NCBI GenBank assembly: GCA_900771345.1
Contig: CAAGNQ010000027.1
Coordinates: forward strand, 1 to 64,000
Origin: Clostridia bacterium
GTDB taxonomy: Bacteria > Bacillota > Clostridia > Christensenellales > Borkfalkiaceae
Direction: 5' to 3'
Length of the DNA: 64,000 nucleotides
Below, piece after piece: positions 46,277-56,100 of this stretch. A program made the position numbers and the translations under genes. Under the pieces are notes generated by a model. That model had not been told where the DNA came from and made no database searches. It was given only the letters and a program-made list of their open reading frames with translations. Each line of letters starts with the position of its first letter. The stretch's first letter is position 1.

Positions 46277-46963
46277 ATGCTAGTAATATTTTTAAGAACG
46301 TTTATAATTTTTACAACACTTCTTATCGTAATGCGCTTTATGGGCAAACGGCAAATAGGCGAAATGCAACCATTTGAATTTATAGTCACGCTTATTATCG
46401 CAGACCTCGCTTGCATTCCTATGGCTGACGTTTCTATTCCTTTGATTTATGGAATAGTTTCAATAGTATGTCTTTTTCTCCTTCACCAATTACTATCACT
46501 ATTAGAACAGAGTGGAAATATAATCAAAAAGGTTATTTCTGGAAGCCCAAGCATCGTTATTGACAAAAACGGCGTTAATTTAAGCGAGTTAAAAAAGAAC
46601 AATTTAGGCATTGACGATTTGATTGAATCTATGCGCTCGGCAGGTTATTTTACCTTTGACGATTTGTCTTACGCCATTTACGAGTCAAACGGGAAACTAT
46701 CTGCACTAGAAAATGCCGATAAAGAAAAGCCCACAAACTCTATTCCATTTCTCATTATCAATGACGGAAAAATAAATAAACATAATTTATCATTACTAAA
46801 TATTCCCGAGTCTTATTTGTTCTCTTTTATAACCGAGCGAAAAATTTCTGTAAAAAATATTGAGATTTTAACCATTGATACTGACGGTCGAGTATATTTA
46901 AAAGAAAAAAAGAAAAAATTTGAGATTTTAAAGATAAATATTACGGAGAAGATACTATGTTAA
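46277..46963 (+). CDS. DUF421 (YetF/YrbG family) membrane protein
   Basis: 228-aa protein: two or three N-terminal transmembrane helices (~1-75) and a cytosolic domain. The signature RFMGKRQIGEMQPFEFIVTLIIADLA identifies the DUF421/YetF family, spread among spore formers; function not established. No Shine-Dalgarno site is seen before the ATG. Its end overlaps the DUF4363 gene by 7 bp, a frequent pairing in Clostridia. Confidence 0.9.
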   Translation: MLVIFLRTFIIFTTLLIVMRFMGKRQIGEMQPFEFIVTLIIADLACIPMADVSIPLIYGIVSIVCLFLLHQLLSLLEQSGNIIKKVISGSPSIVIDKNGVNLSELKKNNLGIDDLIESMRSAGYFTFDDLSYAIYESNGKLSALENADKEKPTNSIPFLIINDGKINKHNLSLLNIPESYLFSFITERKISVKNIEILTIDTDGRVYLKEKKKKFEILKINITEKILC

Positions 46964-47334
46964 AATCCATAATTTCTATGATTGTCGTAGCCGTGCTAAT
47001 AGTGGTTGGCGCATATTTTGAGAGCAATTTTGTAAAAACACAGTTTTCTGAATTTCATCAAGTATTGTCCGTTCTTTATACAAAGGTTGACGACCAAAGC
47101 GCCGTTCAAGAGGATGTATATGCCGTTCAGAATAACTGGCTGAATAAAAAACAATATCTTCACGCCTTTATTCCTCATAATGAAATCAAAGAGATTGACC
47201 TTTGGCTAGCAGAAACGGTTACTCTCGTTCGTGATAAAGAATGGAAGGACGCTATTTCCAAAGTTGAAGTATTAAAAGAATTATGCGAGCAAATACCTCA
47301 TACCTTTGCTCTGTCGTGGGAAAACGTTTTATGA
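46957..47334 (+). CDS. DUF4363 family protein
   Basis: 125-aa protein with one N-terminal membrane helix (ISMIVVAVLIVVGAYF) and an outside helical domain. Matches the DUF4363 family that accompanies DUF421 genes. Function unknown. Translation is probably coupled to the upstream gene. Confidence 0.85.
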   Translation: MLKSIISMIVVAVLIVVGAYFESNFVKTQFSEFHQVLSVLYTKVDDQSAVQEDVYAVQNNWLNKKQYLHAFIPHNEIKEIDLWLAETVTLVRDKEWKDAISKVEVLKELCEQIPHTFALSWENVL

Positions 47335-47349
47335 TAAGAAAAAGAATAT

Positions 47350-47949
47350 TTATCGGTATTTAGAAAATTTGCACCCACAATAATTTTGACGATATAAATT
47401 ATATTGTTTAGAAAGTTCTATTGAGCGAAGATAGCCCCCTCTTTTCTTAAAATCTGACGGCAAGAATAAAACCCCCTCCTCCTTCTCAATTTCCATTCCG
47501 ATTTTATTTATCTTGTCTGCCGATTTTAACGGGCTGACGGTTAGAGTTGTGCTAAAAAACTCACAGTCTAACTCTTTTGCCTTTCTGACAGTTTTTTTAA
47601 GTCTTAAATAAAAGCATTTTTCACAACGAGCGCTACCCTCTTTTTCATGTTCTAAGCCACTAACGCTAGAATAAAATTCCTCGCTATCATATTTTTCCAC
47701 AATGCACTCTAGGTTAAATTCTTTCGCTAAACGCTCTTGTTCTTTTGCACGGAGGTTAAACTCCTCTTCACTATCCATATTTGGATTATAATAATAGATG
47801 ATTAACTCAAAATTATCCTTTAATCTTTCTATACAAGATGAAGAGCAAGGCGCACAGCAGGAGTGAAGAAGAAGTTTTGGTTTCTTTCCTTGATTTTTTA
47901 AGCCCTCTATTAAATTTTGCATTTTTAAGTCAAAATTTATTTTATTCAT
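47350..47949 (-). CDS. queH: Epoxyqueuosine reductase QueH
   Basis: 199-aa enzyme that reduces epoxyqueuosine to queuosine in tRNA, the non-QueG type. Cysteine motifs for its iron-sulfur cluster and metal site are visible: LHSCCAPCSSSC, RCEKCFYLRL and the C-terminal YCGCKFS. It overlaps the peptidase E gene by 4 bp. Confidence 0.93.
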   Translation of the reverse strand: MNKINFDLKMQNLIEGLKNQGKKPKLLLHSCCAPCSSSCIERLKDNFELIIYYYNPNMDSEEEFNLRAKEQERLAKEFNLECIVEKYDSEEFYSSVSGLEHEKEGSARCEKCFYLRLKKTVRKAKELDCEFFSTTLTVSPLKSADKINKIGMEIEKEEGVLFLPSDFKKRGGYLRSIELSKQYNLYRQNYCGCKFSKYR

Positions 47950-48647
47950 AAAAGTTCTCTTTTAATAATTTCGCCATTTTCGTTAGAGATAAAGTAAGCT
48001 TTTCCACCTGCACTTATAACTTTTGAAAGTTTCCCGTCGGTAAACTCTAGCGCGCAGTCGTTTTCCACGCAATATGCGCTCTGTATATCCCCCTTTTTTA
48101 ATGCATTAGTAAAATCTTCTTCCCTCTGGTTAAAATGAGGGCACATTGCACCGTCTAAAACATCAAGCCCTTTTCTTAAAACGTATTCCGAACTTTGCCC
48201 ACGCATAATCTCATAATCGGTATACATATCCTTAAACCAACAAATAGCGCCTGCAGAAAGCCCACATATAATTTTCCCATCGTTATACGCCTTCATTAGA
48301 AGTCTGTCAATCCCAACTTCCCTCCACTTATCCAGCATAAAAATCGTATCACCACCACCGACGTAAATACAGTCGGCCATATCTATTTTGCCACTAATTC
48401 TCTCGATATCCATCTCGCCGTAAACTATAAGCGCGACCTCTGCTTTTATATCGAAAACTGAAGTGTAGGTTTTCCGAAAACTGTTAAAATACGGCATACT
48501 ATCGTGGGACGCCGTGCCGATAAAGAGAGCGTTCGCACGTTTATCGCCTGCGTGTTCTTTAGCAAGATTTGCTATATACTCGTCAATTTTAAGGGTGGTT
48601 TTATTCTTGATTTCTCCACCACCGATTGCAATAATTTTTCTTTCCAT
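47946..48647 (-). CDS. Peptidase E-like serine peptidase (family S51)
   Basis: 233-aa protein of the class-I amidotransferase-like S51 family. Nucleophile elbow ICGLSAGAICW contains the serine; YVGGGDTIFML and MCPHFNQRE blocks complete the site. PepE cleaves Asp-X dipeptides; this Clostridial branch may prefer other substrates. The ATG at 48647 with AAGGAAG is preferred over 48677. Forms an operon with queH. Confidence 0.87.
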   Translation of the reverse strand: MERKIIAIGGGEIKNKTTLKIDEYIANLAKEHAGDKRANALFIGTASHDSMPYFNSFRKTYTSVFDIKAEVALIVYGEMDIERISGKIDMADCIYVGGGDTIFMLDKWREVGIDRLLMKAYNDGKIICGLSAGAICWFKDMYTDYEIMRGQSSEYVLRKGLDVLDGAMCPHFNQREEDFTNALKKGDIQSAYCVENDCALEFTDGKLSKVISAGGKAYFISNENGEIIKRELL

Positions 48648-48682
48648 ATCATCTTCCTTATAAAAAAGGTCAGACACAAAGT

Positions 48683-49372
48683 CTAACCTTTAATGAGTAT
48701 TTTTGCATTCTGATTAAAAACAGCGTCTGCAACGTCATCACCAAATTTCTTTTTAACCCTTTCAAAAGCCTTTTTCATTCGGTATTTTCTATTGTAATGG
48801 CTATCACTAGCGACGAAATCAACAAGTCCTCTTTCAAAAAGTTTTTTGGCTAGGCGTTTGCACCTAAACCCGTTTGAACCTAGTATTGAAGAGGCGTTTA
48901 CCTGAATAAACCCACCTGCGCTCTTAATTTCAAGCGCCTGTTCAAGAGTTGAAGTTGCATATCTTTCAAAATGCGCAACAATGCATTTATAACCAATCTC
49001 CCCTAGTTCATTCACAATGTCAACCATATCTATTTGCCTACGAAAATAAAATTCAATCAGTAAAAATTCAGTATCATTCATAGGAATAACGAGGTTTTTA
49101 TCAAACAACCTTTTATATTTTTCTACCGTTTGAACTTCCTGACCGAGATAAAGATTAATCGGAATATTCCTGTTTCCAATTTCCCTTTTAAAATCATTAA
49201 AAGCACTTAGAATTTTATCCTTCCTCGTCTCGTAGTAATCCCTTAAATGTGGAGTCAAGAAAAGGTCGGTAACCCCGTCTTTCACAGCCAAATCAATGAG
49301 TTTTAAAGATTGCTCTAAACTTTCACTTCCATCATCTAGATTAGGTAAAATATGCGAATGAATATCTATCAT
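48683..49372 (-). CDS. CpsB/CapC-type tyrosine-protein phosphatase
   Basis: 229-aa PHP-fold metallo-phosphatase: IDIHSHILPNLDDGSESLEQSL, FLTPHLRDYY, CIVAHFERY and FVASDSHYNRKYRM metal-binding blocks. Members dephosphorylate CpsD-type tyrosine kinases. It lies 19 bp after the kinase gene, the standard pairing. Confidence 0.92.
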   Translation of the reverse strand: MIDIHSHILPNLDDGSESLEQSLKLIDLAVKDGVTDLFLTPHLRDYYETRKDKILSAFNDFKREIGNRNIPINLYLGQEVQTVEKYKRLFDKNLVIPMNDTEFLLIEFYFRRQIDMVDIVNELGEIGYKCIVAHFERYATSTLEQALEIKSAGGFIQVNASSILGSNGFRCKRLAKKLFERGLVDFVASDSHYNRKYRMKKAFERVKKKFGDDVADAVFNQNAKILIKG

Positions 49373-49391
49373 ATATTTTCTTTGCTAGTTT

Positions 49392-50093
49392 TTAGCCGTA
49401 ATATCTTCCACTAGACCTATAATAAGTTCTGTCCTTTTTCTTGTCGTACATTGAAAATACTGCGCCCAAAATCTTTGCCTTATTCTTTTTAAGTTCTTTT
49501 ATAGCCTCTGCTACCTGAGATTTTGTTGTTTGAGCGTGAGCGACAACGAAAAGCACCCCGTCTGCCACCTTAGAAATATGAATATAGTCACTTACCTGCA
49601 ATACTGGTGGGCAGTCAAGCAACACGTAATCATACTCCTCTCTAAGTTCAGCGATAAGCGTCTTAAATTTATCTGAAACAAAAACTAACGACGAATTGTA
49701 TATCTCTGCACCACGAGTAATTATATCAACGTTCTTATATTCGGTCTTTTTAATAATTTCAGCCTTTTTGTAGTCGTTTAAAATATATTCTGCAATGCCT
49801 ACGTCCTTGCTAATTCCCATAAGCCTATGAGTTTTAGGACGACGAAAATCAAGGTCAACAATAACAACCTTTTTTTCGGTAAGCCCTAAACTTACTGCTA
49901 GGTTACATAAAACCGTAGTTTTTCCTTCGTGAGCAACAGAAGATTCCACTTGGATAACTTTATTATTACCGTCAGCATCAAGATAGAGGATATTATCTCT
50001 TAATCTTTCATAACCATCATCACGAATGCTGTCATTTTCCACAACAACTATTGCTGAATTATGAAGTTCATCTTTCTTGTTCTTTTTCGCCAT
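49392..50093 (-). CDS. CpsD/CapB-type tyrosine kinase (BY-kinase)
   Basis: 233-aa cytosolic BY-kinase: Walker A SSVAHEGKTTVLCNLA, Walker A' VVIVDLDFRRP, Walker B YVLLDCPPV and a C-terminal tyrosine cluster (TYYRSSGRYYG) for autophosphorylation. The Walker A has AHEGKTT rather than the common PGEGKST. The activating membrane partner CpsC/Wzz and any glycosyltransferase genes are missing from the neighbourhood. Confidence 0.92.
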   Translation of the reverse strand: MAKKNKKDELHNSAIVVVENDSIRDDGYERLRDNILYLDADGNNKVIQVESSVAHEGKTTVLCNLAVSLGLTEKKVVIVDLDFRRPKTHRLMGISKDVGIAEYILNDYKKAEIIKKTEYKNVDIITRGAEIYNSSLVFVSDKFKTLIAELREEYDYVLLDCPPVLQVSDYIHISKVADGVLFVVAHAQTTKSQVAEAIKELKKNKAKILGAVFSMYDKKKDRTYYRSSGRYYG

Positions 50094-50213
50094 TTTTCCA
50101 TCTCCTTATCGGGATTATCATTCTATACAAGACTATTATACCCTAAAAAAGAAAGAATTGCAATTAAAAATAAGAATATTATCTATTATAAGCATAATTT
50201 TACGCTTTTTGAC

Positions 50214-50744
50214 CTAATTATTAAAAGTTATGCTTTTATTTTCGTCTAGAAATTCAAGTCTGTCTTTTAAAACTTTAACGTGAAGTTCTTCGTCTAGTGC
50301 AATGCGTTTAATTATAGCGCTTATCCTTTCATTTTTTAGGGTGTTTGCCATTTTTTCGTACTGCTTTACGGCAAGAAGTTCTCCAGACACGTCGTCAATG
50401 AGCATTTTAATAGGCGTTACACTGTATGAAACGCCTGCAGTCGAGTAATAGTTGTACATATATGGTGGAACTTTAGTAAAAACCGGATTAACGCCTAATT
50501 TATCGAGCAGTTCCCCTAAAATCTGTAAGTGATGCATTTCTGCAACCGAAATTCCCATAATAATTTCTGCCGTTTGCTCATCTCCTAAACTTTTAAATTT
50601 AAGATAATGATAAAAATATTGCATAATGGCATTTAACTCGCCGTGCATAGTGCAGTATGCCGACGAAATAATCATTGCTGATTTTACGTCTTTTTCTATA
50701 CCTACCAAACTTGGATATGGCAAGTCTATTTGTATAGGTTTCAT
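50214..50744 (-). CDS. Ferritin-like four-helix protein
   Basis: 176-aa protein with four helices bearing metal-ligand motifs in pairs: HGELNAIMQYFYH, ISVAEMHHLQILGEL, DDVSGELLAVKQYE and LDEELHVKVLKDRLEFL. This E...ExxH pattern is the di-iron/di-manganese site of ferritin-like proteins (the type found near manganese catalase and CotJC). Peroxide or metal handling is likely; the exact activity is open. Single gene. Confidence 0.8.
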   Translation of the reverse strand: MKPIQIDLPYPSLVGIEKDVKSAMIISSAYCTMHGELNAIMQYFYHYLKFKSLGDEQTAEIIMGISVAEMHHLQILGELLDKLGVNPVFTKVPPYMYNYYSTAGVSYSVTPIKMLIDDVSGELLAVKQYEKMANTLKNERISAIIKRIALDEELHVKVLKDRLEFLDENKSITFNN

Positions 50745-50796
50745 CTCTAGCCTCCTTTTTTTGTTATTATATGAATAGAAGGCTTTGTTAGGTTAA

Positions 50797-50829
50797 AAAA
50801 TATGAGCAAGGTTTTCTTGCTCATATTTC
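50797..50829 (-). terminator. Terminator of the InlB-repeat lipoprotein gene
   Basis: AATATGAGCAAG (50799-50810) pairs with CTTGCTCATATT. Confidence 0.82.
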
Positions 50830-50845
50830 TTATTTAATATCTTTT

Positions 50846-52300
50846 TTAAAACCAGCCCGACCAATTATTAGAACAAAATGCCACGAGTTCTATCTCAATA
50901 GTTAGTTTATCACCAAAATCGTTGTTCGGAAAGGTTTGCAGGTTAATAACGTTATTTGACGCAAGTTTTACCCAGTTGCCATCATCTTCTTTATACTTCC
51001 AACAAAAGAAGGTATATTCTTCTGCATCTTGCGCCGTTGCAAGAGGGAGAATAATCATTTCAGATTCAAGCACTTCAATAGTCGTTGGCGTTCCCGTCGG
51101 CAAGGTTACGCCTATCGTTTTGTTATTAACCACTCTAGATAGCGTTAGATTAAACACGAATTTTCTTATAAAATTAGCCTGAACTTCAATTCCCGTATCG
51201 TCTATCGTCCAAGTATCACCAAGTTTTATTTCTTTATCGCCGTATTTCCAGCACTCAAAATATCCGTCGTTGCCGGTTACGGTAGGAAGTTCTGTAATCT
51301 CTTGCCCATAGGTGAATATCATTATTTCTTCACTAACCGTTCCACTAACGGAGGTAAAATAAATAGAATAACTCTTTACCTTCCAAGTGGCTTTGTAATA
51401 TTTATCGCCCTTATCTTGCTTGCCAATAATAACAGTTCCAACTGCATTTTGCGATATAGGATTGCCTTCCCTATCTGTTTCTATCCAACCTAGGAAATGA
51501 TATCCAGTTCTCGTTGCCTCGTTAATGATTGCACCACTATTCTCTTTATAGGTGGTAGGAATATTCATAACCTTTCCACCGTCAACATCAACATTTATAA
51601 GATAACTCGCATAATCCGTCCAAACTGCTTTCACAGTCATATCTTCTAGATATTCCCAAACTTGACCTTTATTTAAAGGCATGCCGTCAGAAAATTGCCA
51701 GCCAACAAATTTCTTATCCCCGTTTTGCAAGATTGGATAGTTTAGTATCGACTTACCAAATTCCACTTCTATATCTTCAATGCCTGAAAGTTTGCTACCG
51801 TCAGAATTAACAAAATGAAGTTTATATTTATTAGCCGTCCATATCCCCTTAACCGTGCAACTTTGGGTTATTTTTGAAATGTCGGTATCCCAAGAAAGCG
51901 TGTATCCATCTTTGGTATAAATAGGAAGCACTATTTCACTAGCACTCTTTACCGTTTGAACGCGTGCGCCACTAGTAGGGTTATAAACACCGTCAGAAAC
52001 AGAAAATGTTACGGTAAACTTATTCTTTTCCCAAATCGCCTTAACGATAGTATCTTCTTTAATTTGACTAATCGTTTTATCCCATTCAACGAAAGTATAT
52101 CCTTCCTTTTCAACGATAGGAATAAAAATCTGCTTAGCACTTTCAACCTCTTGAACAAGTTGCCCACCACCAACTCTAACCCCACCGTCAACGTCAAAAG
52201 TAACCTTAAAGTCCTTTTGCTCATTGCAACCGGCTAAAGAACAAATTAGTATTGCAAACGTTATGATTGATAAAATTGATATAACAATTTTTTTCATCAA
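50846..52300 (-). CDS. Lipoprotein with InlB-type (Listeria-Bacteroides) repeats
   Basis: 484-aa surface lipoprotein: signal peptide with lipobox SLAGC, followed by at least five beta-grasp B-repeats of ~65-75 residues (VTFDVDGGVRVG...GYTFVEWD; VTFSVSDGVYNP...GYTLSWD; LHFVNSDGSKL...KFVGWQF; VDVDGGKV...GYHFLGWIE; YFTSVSGTV...). Each has the G-Y/F-x-F-x-x-W-D turn. The C-terminal ~85 residues are not repeat-like. Likely an adhesion or surface-display scaffold. Confidence 0.88.
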   Translation of the reverse strand: MMKKIVISILSIITFAILICSLAGCNEQKDFKVTFDVDGGVRVGGGQLVQEVESAKQIFIPIVEKEGYTFVEWDKTISQIKEDTIVKAIWEKNKFTVTFSVSDGVYNPTSGARVQTVKSASEIVLPIYTKDGYTLSWDTDISKITQSCTVKGIWTANKYKLHFVNSDGSKLSGIEDIEVEFGKSILNYPILQNGDKKFVGWQFSDGMPLNKGQVWEYLEDMTVKAVWTDYASYLINVDVDGGKVMNIPTTYKENSGAIINEATRTGYHFLGWIETDREGNPISQNAVGTVIIGKQDKGDKYYKATWKVKSYSIYFTSVSGTVSEEIMIFTYGQEITELPTVTGNDGYFECWKYGDKEIKLGDTWTIDDTGIEVQANFIRKFVFNLTLSRVVNNKTIGVTLPTGTPTTIEVLESEMIILPLATAQDAEEYTFFCWKYKEDDGNWVKLASNNVINLQTFPNNDFGDKLTIEIELVAFCSNNWSGWF

Positions 52301-52390
52301 CTCTCCCTTGTGGCTCTACTACTAAACACCACAAAAACATCTATTAAATTTATTATACATAAAAAGTAGGATTGTTGTCAAGACAATGCA

Positions 52391-52418
52391 AAAAAAACCA
52401 CGCTACGCGTGGTTTTTT
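52391..52418. terminator. Strong bidirectional terminator
   Basis: AAAACCACGC-TAC-GCGTGGTTTT with A and T runs on both sides (52394-52416); it ends the membrane-protein gene at 52432. Confidence 0.9.
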
Positions 52419-52431
52419 ATAAAATTTCAGG

Positions 52432-53118
52432 TTAAACGCCGTGTTTTGACATTATTTTAAGAAGTGAGCCAAGCCCGTCGTTAAGCCTTTCTTTAACAGA
52501 ACTTGTGAAATCGCCCTGCTCTGCTTCTAAAAGTGCAACTTCAAGTTCGCGTATCTGCCGTTTGTCTAACGGAGAGAGTGAAAAATAATCAAGCCTGGTT
52601 AAAACGTTTCTTACGTGCGAAAAATCAAGCCCATACTTTGCACTTTCGGTTTTTTTAAGCATATCTTTAATAGCCGAGGGTTTTAACGGCTGGTCAGTTA
52701 AAGTTTCTTTTCTTGCAGTTAACTCTTCGCTTTGTTCGTATCGTTGCTCAACTACCTTCTCATCTCTTGCCTTGTTATCAATAAACCTTGCTATCTCGGA
52801 ACACTTTTCTTTTGAAATTTTTTCTCTTTTTTTAATCCTAATTGAAATATAAGTGTAAGGCAGAGAAAGTGCAACGATTAATGCCACGAACACGCCCGTC
52901 TCTTCTCCCAATAAAGAAAACGCCACTTGTAAACAAGTTGAAAGGGCGATAACGAGATAAAACCAACTCCGTTTTTTATTATCGTATTCAAAAAGCGTTA
53001 GGCATAAAATTATATTGATAATAAATGCTATCGTCATTACTCCTAACAATACTAAAAAAATCCCTTCGCCAGTTAAACTTGAGTATAAGTTAAATAAAAA
53101 ACCCGAAATTACCTGCAT
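52432..53118 (-). CDS. Membrane protein of unknown function
   Basis: 228-aa protein I do not recognise. Three N-terminal hydrophobic helices (~8-38, ~50-68, ~72-92) are followed by a charged cytosolic tail rich in Lys/Glu with predicted coiled or helical parts (~95-228, including LTRLDYFSLSPLDKRQIRELEVALLEAEQGD). No signature motif is seen. Single gene between addA and the strong terminator. Confidence 0.6.
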   Translation of the reverse strand: MQVISGFLFNLYSSLTGEGIFLVLLGVMTIAFIINIILCLTLFEYDNKKRSWFYLVIALSTCLQVAFSLLGEETGVFVALIVALSLPYTYISIRIKKREKISKEKCSEIARFIDNKARDEKVVEQRYEQSEELTARKETLTDQPLKPSAIKDMLKKTESAKYGLDFSHVRNVLTRLDYFSLSPLDKRQIRELEVALLEAEQGDFTSSVKERLNDGLGSLLKIMSKHGV

Positions 53119-53190
53119 AATATACCTCTAAATAATACTAGTCGTTTTATACAAGTAAAATTTATAAAGTTTAGTCGAATATCGTCTCTT

Positions 53191-56100
53191 TTAGTCTATT
53201 TCAACAAATTCTCCAGTAAAAATATTGATGATTTTTTTAGACTCAACCCTCTTTTTTAAAACCTTTTCTACTGCACCTGCATAAAGTTGCAACTGCTTTT
53301 GATATCTAGCCTTTAACACCTCTTTTGAATGGTTGGAGTATTTATAATCTATAATCATAGCAGTATCGCCGTCTAATACTAAAAGGTCAATTATGCCTTG
53401 CAACACTAAAGGGGTATCAGTCGTTAAATTAGGAAAAATCTCCTTTCCAGAAATTTCTACCAAAAACCTCTTTTCCCTAAAAAGTTTTTTGCCTTTAATA
53501 TTTTTTAGCCCAGATAAAGTTATTGCGCTTTCAATCCTATCAAGGTTAACCTTTTTGGCATCTTCCTCACTTATCTGCCCACGTTCAATCATTCTTTGGG
53601 ATTGCTTAAAGACGCCCTCGTCATTTTCAAAATCAAAAAGTTCCAAAATCTTATGGGCAATAGTTCCTCTTTCGGTATCAGTACTCTCGTCAGGGAACAA
53701 AACTTTAGAATCGTAAACTTCTTTTTCAAAATTTTTTGTTGCCGAAGTAACGTCACTTTTTAGTGGCAAAAGGGTATCCTCTATAAAAGGATATGAAAAA
53801 TCTAAACGCTCCTTTATGGCTTTGATATAATCCTTATCAGCGTTTGCAATTATTACTTTTGTTTTATCACGCTTAAGTTTAATAAAGTCAAGGTCTTCGG
53901 TTTTGTGAATAGTAAGAGGAATGCTTTTAGGAATATAATCTATAAATCTGCTTGCACCCTCAAAAACGTCTTGCCTACAATCATCTTTTGTAAACACTAG
54001 GTGCAGTGAATAGGTCGCACGGGTAAGAGCAACGTAAAATAGGCGCATTTCCTCTCTAACCCTGTCAGACGCCTGATGCACCTTTACAACCCCTCTAAAA
54101 AGATTGCTTGATTTAGTGCGTTTTTCCTCGTCGTAATATCTTGGAATAAACCCATATTCTCTACTAAACAGTATTTCCTTTGAATCGTCTTTTTGATTAA
54201 AGGGCTTTTCTAATCCACAAACTATGACAACGGGGAATTCAAGACCTTTTGATGAGTGCATTGACATAACTTTAACAGCGTTTTCATCACCACACTCTTG
54301 CATTCCAAACCCGTCGGGGTTAGTTTCCACCTTATCTAAAAACTCTCTTATCGTGAGTTTTTTTCTATCCACAACGGACGCTTGAACGAACCTTTTTAGT
54401 CTTTGAACTTTTGATTTACCGTTAGCGCTGGCTAAAAGATAACTCTCTATATCGTTATCTTTAATAATCTTGTCGAGCGCACCACTCGCTCCAACAAAAT
54501 CGGAAATAGTCCTCAGCGACTCAAAATAACCACTGAACTCTAAAAGTTTTTCTTTTAGTTCGCCCTGCCCTTTTTCAATATAAAACTTGTAAGCGTCAAC
54601 AAAACTTCCACGCATATTTTGGTCTGCATAAAATCTTGCTATTTTATATAGTTCCTCATCTAAAAATCTGCCGATTGGACTTTTTAGCGTTGAAACAAGT
54701 GGAATATCTTGATTAAAGCAGTCTATTAATCTCAAGCAGTTAATAAGCATAAGAATTTCAGGATAATTGCAGACGTTTTCCTTTGTGTCTGAAACAACTT
54801 CGATATCTCTGCCTGACAGCCCTTTTATAATGTCTTTAACGTACTCACTCTCTCTGCCACGAAGAAGAATAGCAATATCCCCGTATTTTACAGGCCTTTC
54901 GACCTTTTGTTTTGCGTCATAGACAGTTTTGCATAGTTCCTCGTTTATAATCTTAACTAAAAGCGCAACGATATTATCGTTCTCCTGCTCGTAGTCCTTA
55001 TGTATTTCCTCAAAAACGTCGTAAATTCTAGGCTGTTCCTTAACTTTTTGCTTAACGGCAGTCGATAAATAATGCAGATTAGCCCTGCCATCAAACCCGT
55101 CAGGGAAAAGTTGGCCAAAGTTAAGTTCTTCCCCGTCTTTATAAGGGGTTTTTACAAACGGCGTAGTCATACAAAATCTAAAAACTTCATTGACCATATT
55201 TATGACCGACTTTGCAGAACGGAAATTTTTAGTTAAAAAGGCAACCGTTTGATTTTCTTTAGGCATTTTTATAAGTTTATTTTCAAATATCTCCGACCTG
55301 CAACCACGGAAGGCATAAATTCCTTGTTTTAAGTCCCCAACCATTAGCCTATTATCTCTTTCAATGCAGTTAAAAATTTCTTCCTGCACGAGATTAACGT
55401 CTTGAAATTCGTCTATAAAGATAAACTTATACTTATCCCTAACTTCCTTCCTAACGTCTTGGTCCTTGAGAACTTTTAACGCAAAATGCTCTAAATCGTT
55501 AAAGTCTAAGATATTGTCGTCTTTCTTTTCTTTTTGATAGTTATCAATAAACCTTTCTAAAATTTTAGAAAATCCCTCTATGTGTTGATAATATTGACCT
55601 ACCTTTTCCTTTTCTGACTGAACGCTTGATATATTTTTTTTAACGTTATCTAGTCGTTTTTTTAGTGCGTCACGAACACTAATTGCTAAATCTTTATAAA
55701 ATAGGTCGTCAAATTCGAGGGTTTTATCAAAGTCAGCCCTTAATGAATAGGGAATAAACTCTTCTATAACCGAAAATTCCTCTTTAGAAAGCATTTTGTC
55801 TATATCAGAAATAAGGTTTCGGCAAAAACTCTCCGACTTGCTCTTGCATTTTAGTTCAAAATAGCGCATTGCCTCTTCAACTTTTTTTCGGCAGTCCTGC
55901 AAAAACCCGTCAAGATAAATTGCCTTGTATTCTCTAGCAAACTTCTCAACTCCTTGTTCGGTGAAGTGTTCTCTATATTTGTTTATAAACGATTTATAGT
56001 CAATCTCGTTGGCACAAAAATAATAGGCAGAAAGAATAATTTCTCTAAAGTTTTTATCACTTCTTTTGTATGAATGCCACTCTATAATTTTATAAAACCA

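Noticed and set aside
50846..52300. Repeated W-D turns as a possible tandem DNA repeat
   Set aside because: The repetition is at protein level only (InlB-type B-repeats); the DNA copies have diverged.
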